From positions 29,442 through 93,441 of the forward strand of contig JAILQO010000032.1 in the NCBI GenBank assembly GCA_024698925.1: a stretch of 64,000 nucleotides of DNA. The letters run 5' to 3'. Position 1 is the first letter of the stretch, and the number at the start of each line of letters is the position of its first letter. The translations under genes were made by a program, and so were the position numbers. A model generated the notes under the pieces. That model worked only from the letters and a program-made list of their open reading frames with translations, made no database searches and had not been told where the DNA came from. Positions 63,084-64,000 of the stretch are shown here, in pieces. This DNA is from Bacteroidaceae bacterium (GTDB lineage Bacteria; Bacteroidota; Bacteroidia; Bacteroidales; Bacteroidaceae).

Positions 63084-63527
63084 ATGAATTACAATATTTC
63101 AAAACTTGCAGATATCAGCCCAAACCTAGCTGCAGAACTCAAAAACAAGTGTTACGGAGTCATTGGCCTATGTCAACAGGTGCATAAGGAGATGGGCCCT
63201 TTCCTAAACGAATATATGTATCAGGAGGCTTTGGATATCTTGTTCGAAGAAAATGATATCGCACGAGTCAAGGAATACTATTTCTCAGTAACATTTCACG
63301 GTAAGCAGATAAGACATAAACATTATGTAGATTTTCTTATTGGTAATGAAATCTTGATAGAATGTAAAGCCATTGAGCAAATAGGACCGGAACAACGTCA
63401 GCAGTTATGGAATTATATGAGGTTGTCAGGCATTTGTATTGGAGTGTTATACAACTTCGCTCCCGTCCATGATCAATGTGAACGATATTATTTGGACAAA
63501 AAGACTGGTAATATGTTTGCATTCTAG
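63084..63527 (+). CDS. GxxExxY protein (PDDEXK-like)
   Basis: From ATG 63084 the product is 147 residues long; ATG 63054 would add ten residues and overlap the hairpin. The family signature region reads KEMGPFLNEYMYQEALDILF, followed by a nuclease-like strand set KHYVDFLIGNEILIECKAIE, with the D...ExK pattern of the PDDEXK fold. The C-terminus (GICIGVLYNFA) is usual for the family, whose function is not known. It lies alone between inverted hairpin-rich repeats D and E, as if it were their cargo. The base composition is more AT-rich than that of fba next to it. Confidence 0.87.
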   Translation: MNYNISKLADISPNLAAELKNKCYGVIGLCQQVHKEMGPFLNEYMYQEALDILFEENDIARVKEYYFSVTFHGKQIRHKHYVDFLIGNEILIECKAIEQIGPEQRQQLWNYMRLSGICIGVLYNFAPVHDQCERYYLDKKTGNMFAF

Positions 63528-63645
63528 GGCTTAACAAAAGCCAGAAAAAACCTTTCTACGGTCTTGAAGCTCTTTGAGCATTTGACACTTTAACTCTTGA
63601 CCCCAAAAACTGTTATGCCCAACGTTATCGTTATGGCTGAACAAT

Positions 63646-63824
63646 GTTTTTTTAGGCTTGAAAAGCCGATGTTTTTGCTTTTTGATGTTTGTAATAACGA
63701 TAGTTATGTGATAAGCGTTATGAGCTTTGGCGTAAGAGCTTGCTCTTAAAGACAAAGGCATAGCACTTAGCACAAGAGCTCCGTAGGAGCTACAAACACC
63801 AAAAAGGGTTTTTGTGGTTTTTGT
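63646..63824 (+). repeat. Hairpin-rich repeat, copy E
   Basis: Inner end GTTTTTTTAGGCTTGAAAAGCC, outer end GGGTTTTTGTGGTTTTTGT. Hairpins: AAGAGC-TT-GCTCTT and AGCTCC-GTA-GGAGCT. The position of each hairpin fits copies A and B, but the stem bases differ. Confidence 0.8.
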
Positions 63825-64000
63825 AATGAAAAATTAAGTCGCAAAAATTTTACTTAAGGCAGGTTCTAATAATTAGCTTTAGTTAGATTTTAGGCTGTTT
63901 CTGAACAGATTTGTCTGCAAAGCCGCCGAAGCGTAGTGAACTACGGTTCAAGGTTTTAAGGATAAAGATGCCAAAAAGAGTCAAAATCGGACAAAGATAA
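63825..64000. other. Right-edge intergenic stretch
   Basis: No gene is seen. CTGTTTCTGAACAG is a small palindrome (63895-63908) and CGTAGTGAACTACG another (63931-63944). On the minus strand TATCTTTG at 63992-63999 could be a -7 box directed leftwards. It may be the start of another repeat or element that goes on beyond the window. Confidence 0.35.

Overview
The window looks like a chromosomal segment of a Bacteroidota bacterium, order Bacteroidales, most likely Prevotella-like. The grounds are: SusC/SusD outer-membrane pairs, many Cys-lipoproteins, an lpxC-fabZ fusion, and several promoters of the Bacteroidota type (TTTG, 19-20 bases, TAnnTTTG). The family placement is inference from gene content; nothing here fixes genus or species.

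Layout. (1) 1-13.5 kb, minus strand: one operon of a four-repeat FAS1 lipoprotein, SusC, SusD, two more FAS1 lipoproteins and a second SusC-like gene cut by the window edge. No glycosidase, protease or regulator is visible, so the ligand is unknown. (2) 13.6-24.1 kb, minus: a GH43-like secreted enzyme, a class A penicillin-binding protein, miaA, a pRiA4b ORF-3-like gene, lpxA, lpxC-fabZ and lpxD (cell envelope and tRNA modification), preceded by a VirE/VapE-type P-loop gene with its own promoter. (3) 24.3-33.3 kb, minus: pyrF, prfA, a tRNA with anticodon CAC, purM, lemA, a TPM-domain protein, aroE, a glycosyltransferase, purC and phoH. (4) At about 33.4 kb transcription turns to the plus strand: DUF5715, a Spy-like periplasmic protein, two large secreted repeat proteins separated by an IS3-family element, a 55-residue small protein, a secreted tandem endonuclease I protein, truA, an EamA-type transporter, DUF3256 and DUF4421 proteins. 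(5) 51.6-53.6 kb: a minus-strand outer-membrane protein, a repeat-rich gap, and rpmE2 with an unusual two-hairpin leader. (6) 53.7-61.3 kb, plus: TonB-dependent receptor, DUF5689 lipoprotein, a lipoprotein with anchor-J-like repeats, a NUC1-type nuclease and an EEP-family phosphodiesterase. With the upstream endonuclease I protein this reads as a possible locus for taking up and breaking down extracellular nucleic acid. (7) 61.7-64.0 kb: fructose-bisphosphate aldolase and a GxxExxY protein lying between inverted repeats.

The least explained part is the repeated DNA. At least four families occur in this one window. (a) A hairpin-rich repeat of about 170-200 bp is found as inverted pairs whose outer ends form a roughly 22-bp terminal inverted repeat; one pair encloses the GxxExxY gene. 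(b) A GC-rich palindromic element with 18-bp terminal inverted repeats is inserted in frame in the EamA gene, and pieces of it are in frame in truA and the EEP gene. (c) An AT-rich palindrome of about 110 bp begins and ends with GGTCG/CGACC. (d) Arrays of a 9-base unit near CCCATNAGC occur six times, always in the sense orientation of their gene, after stop codons or inside coding ends. A 36-base C run and a 15-bp tandem repeat precede the aldolase gene.
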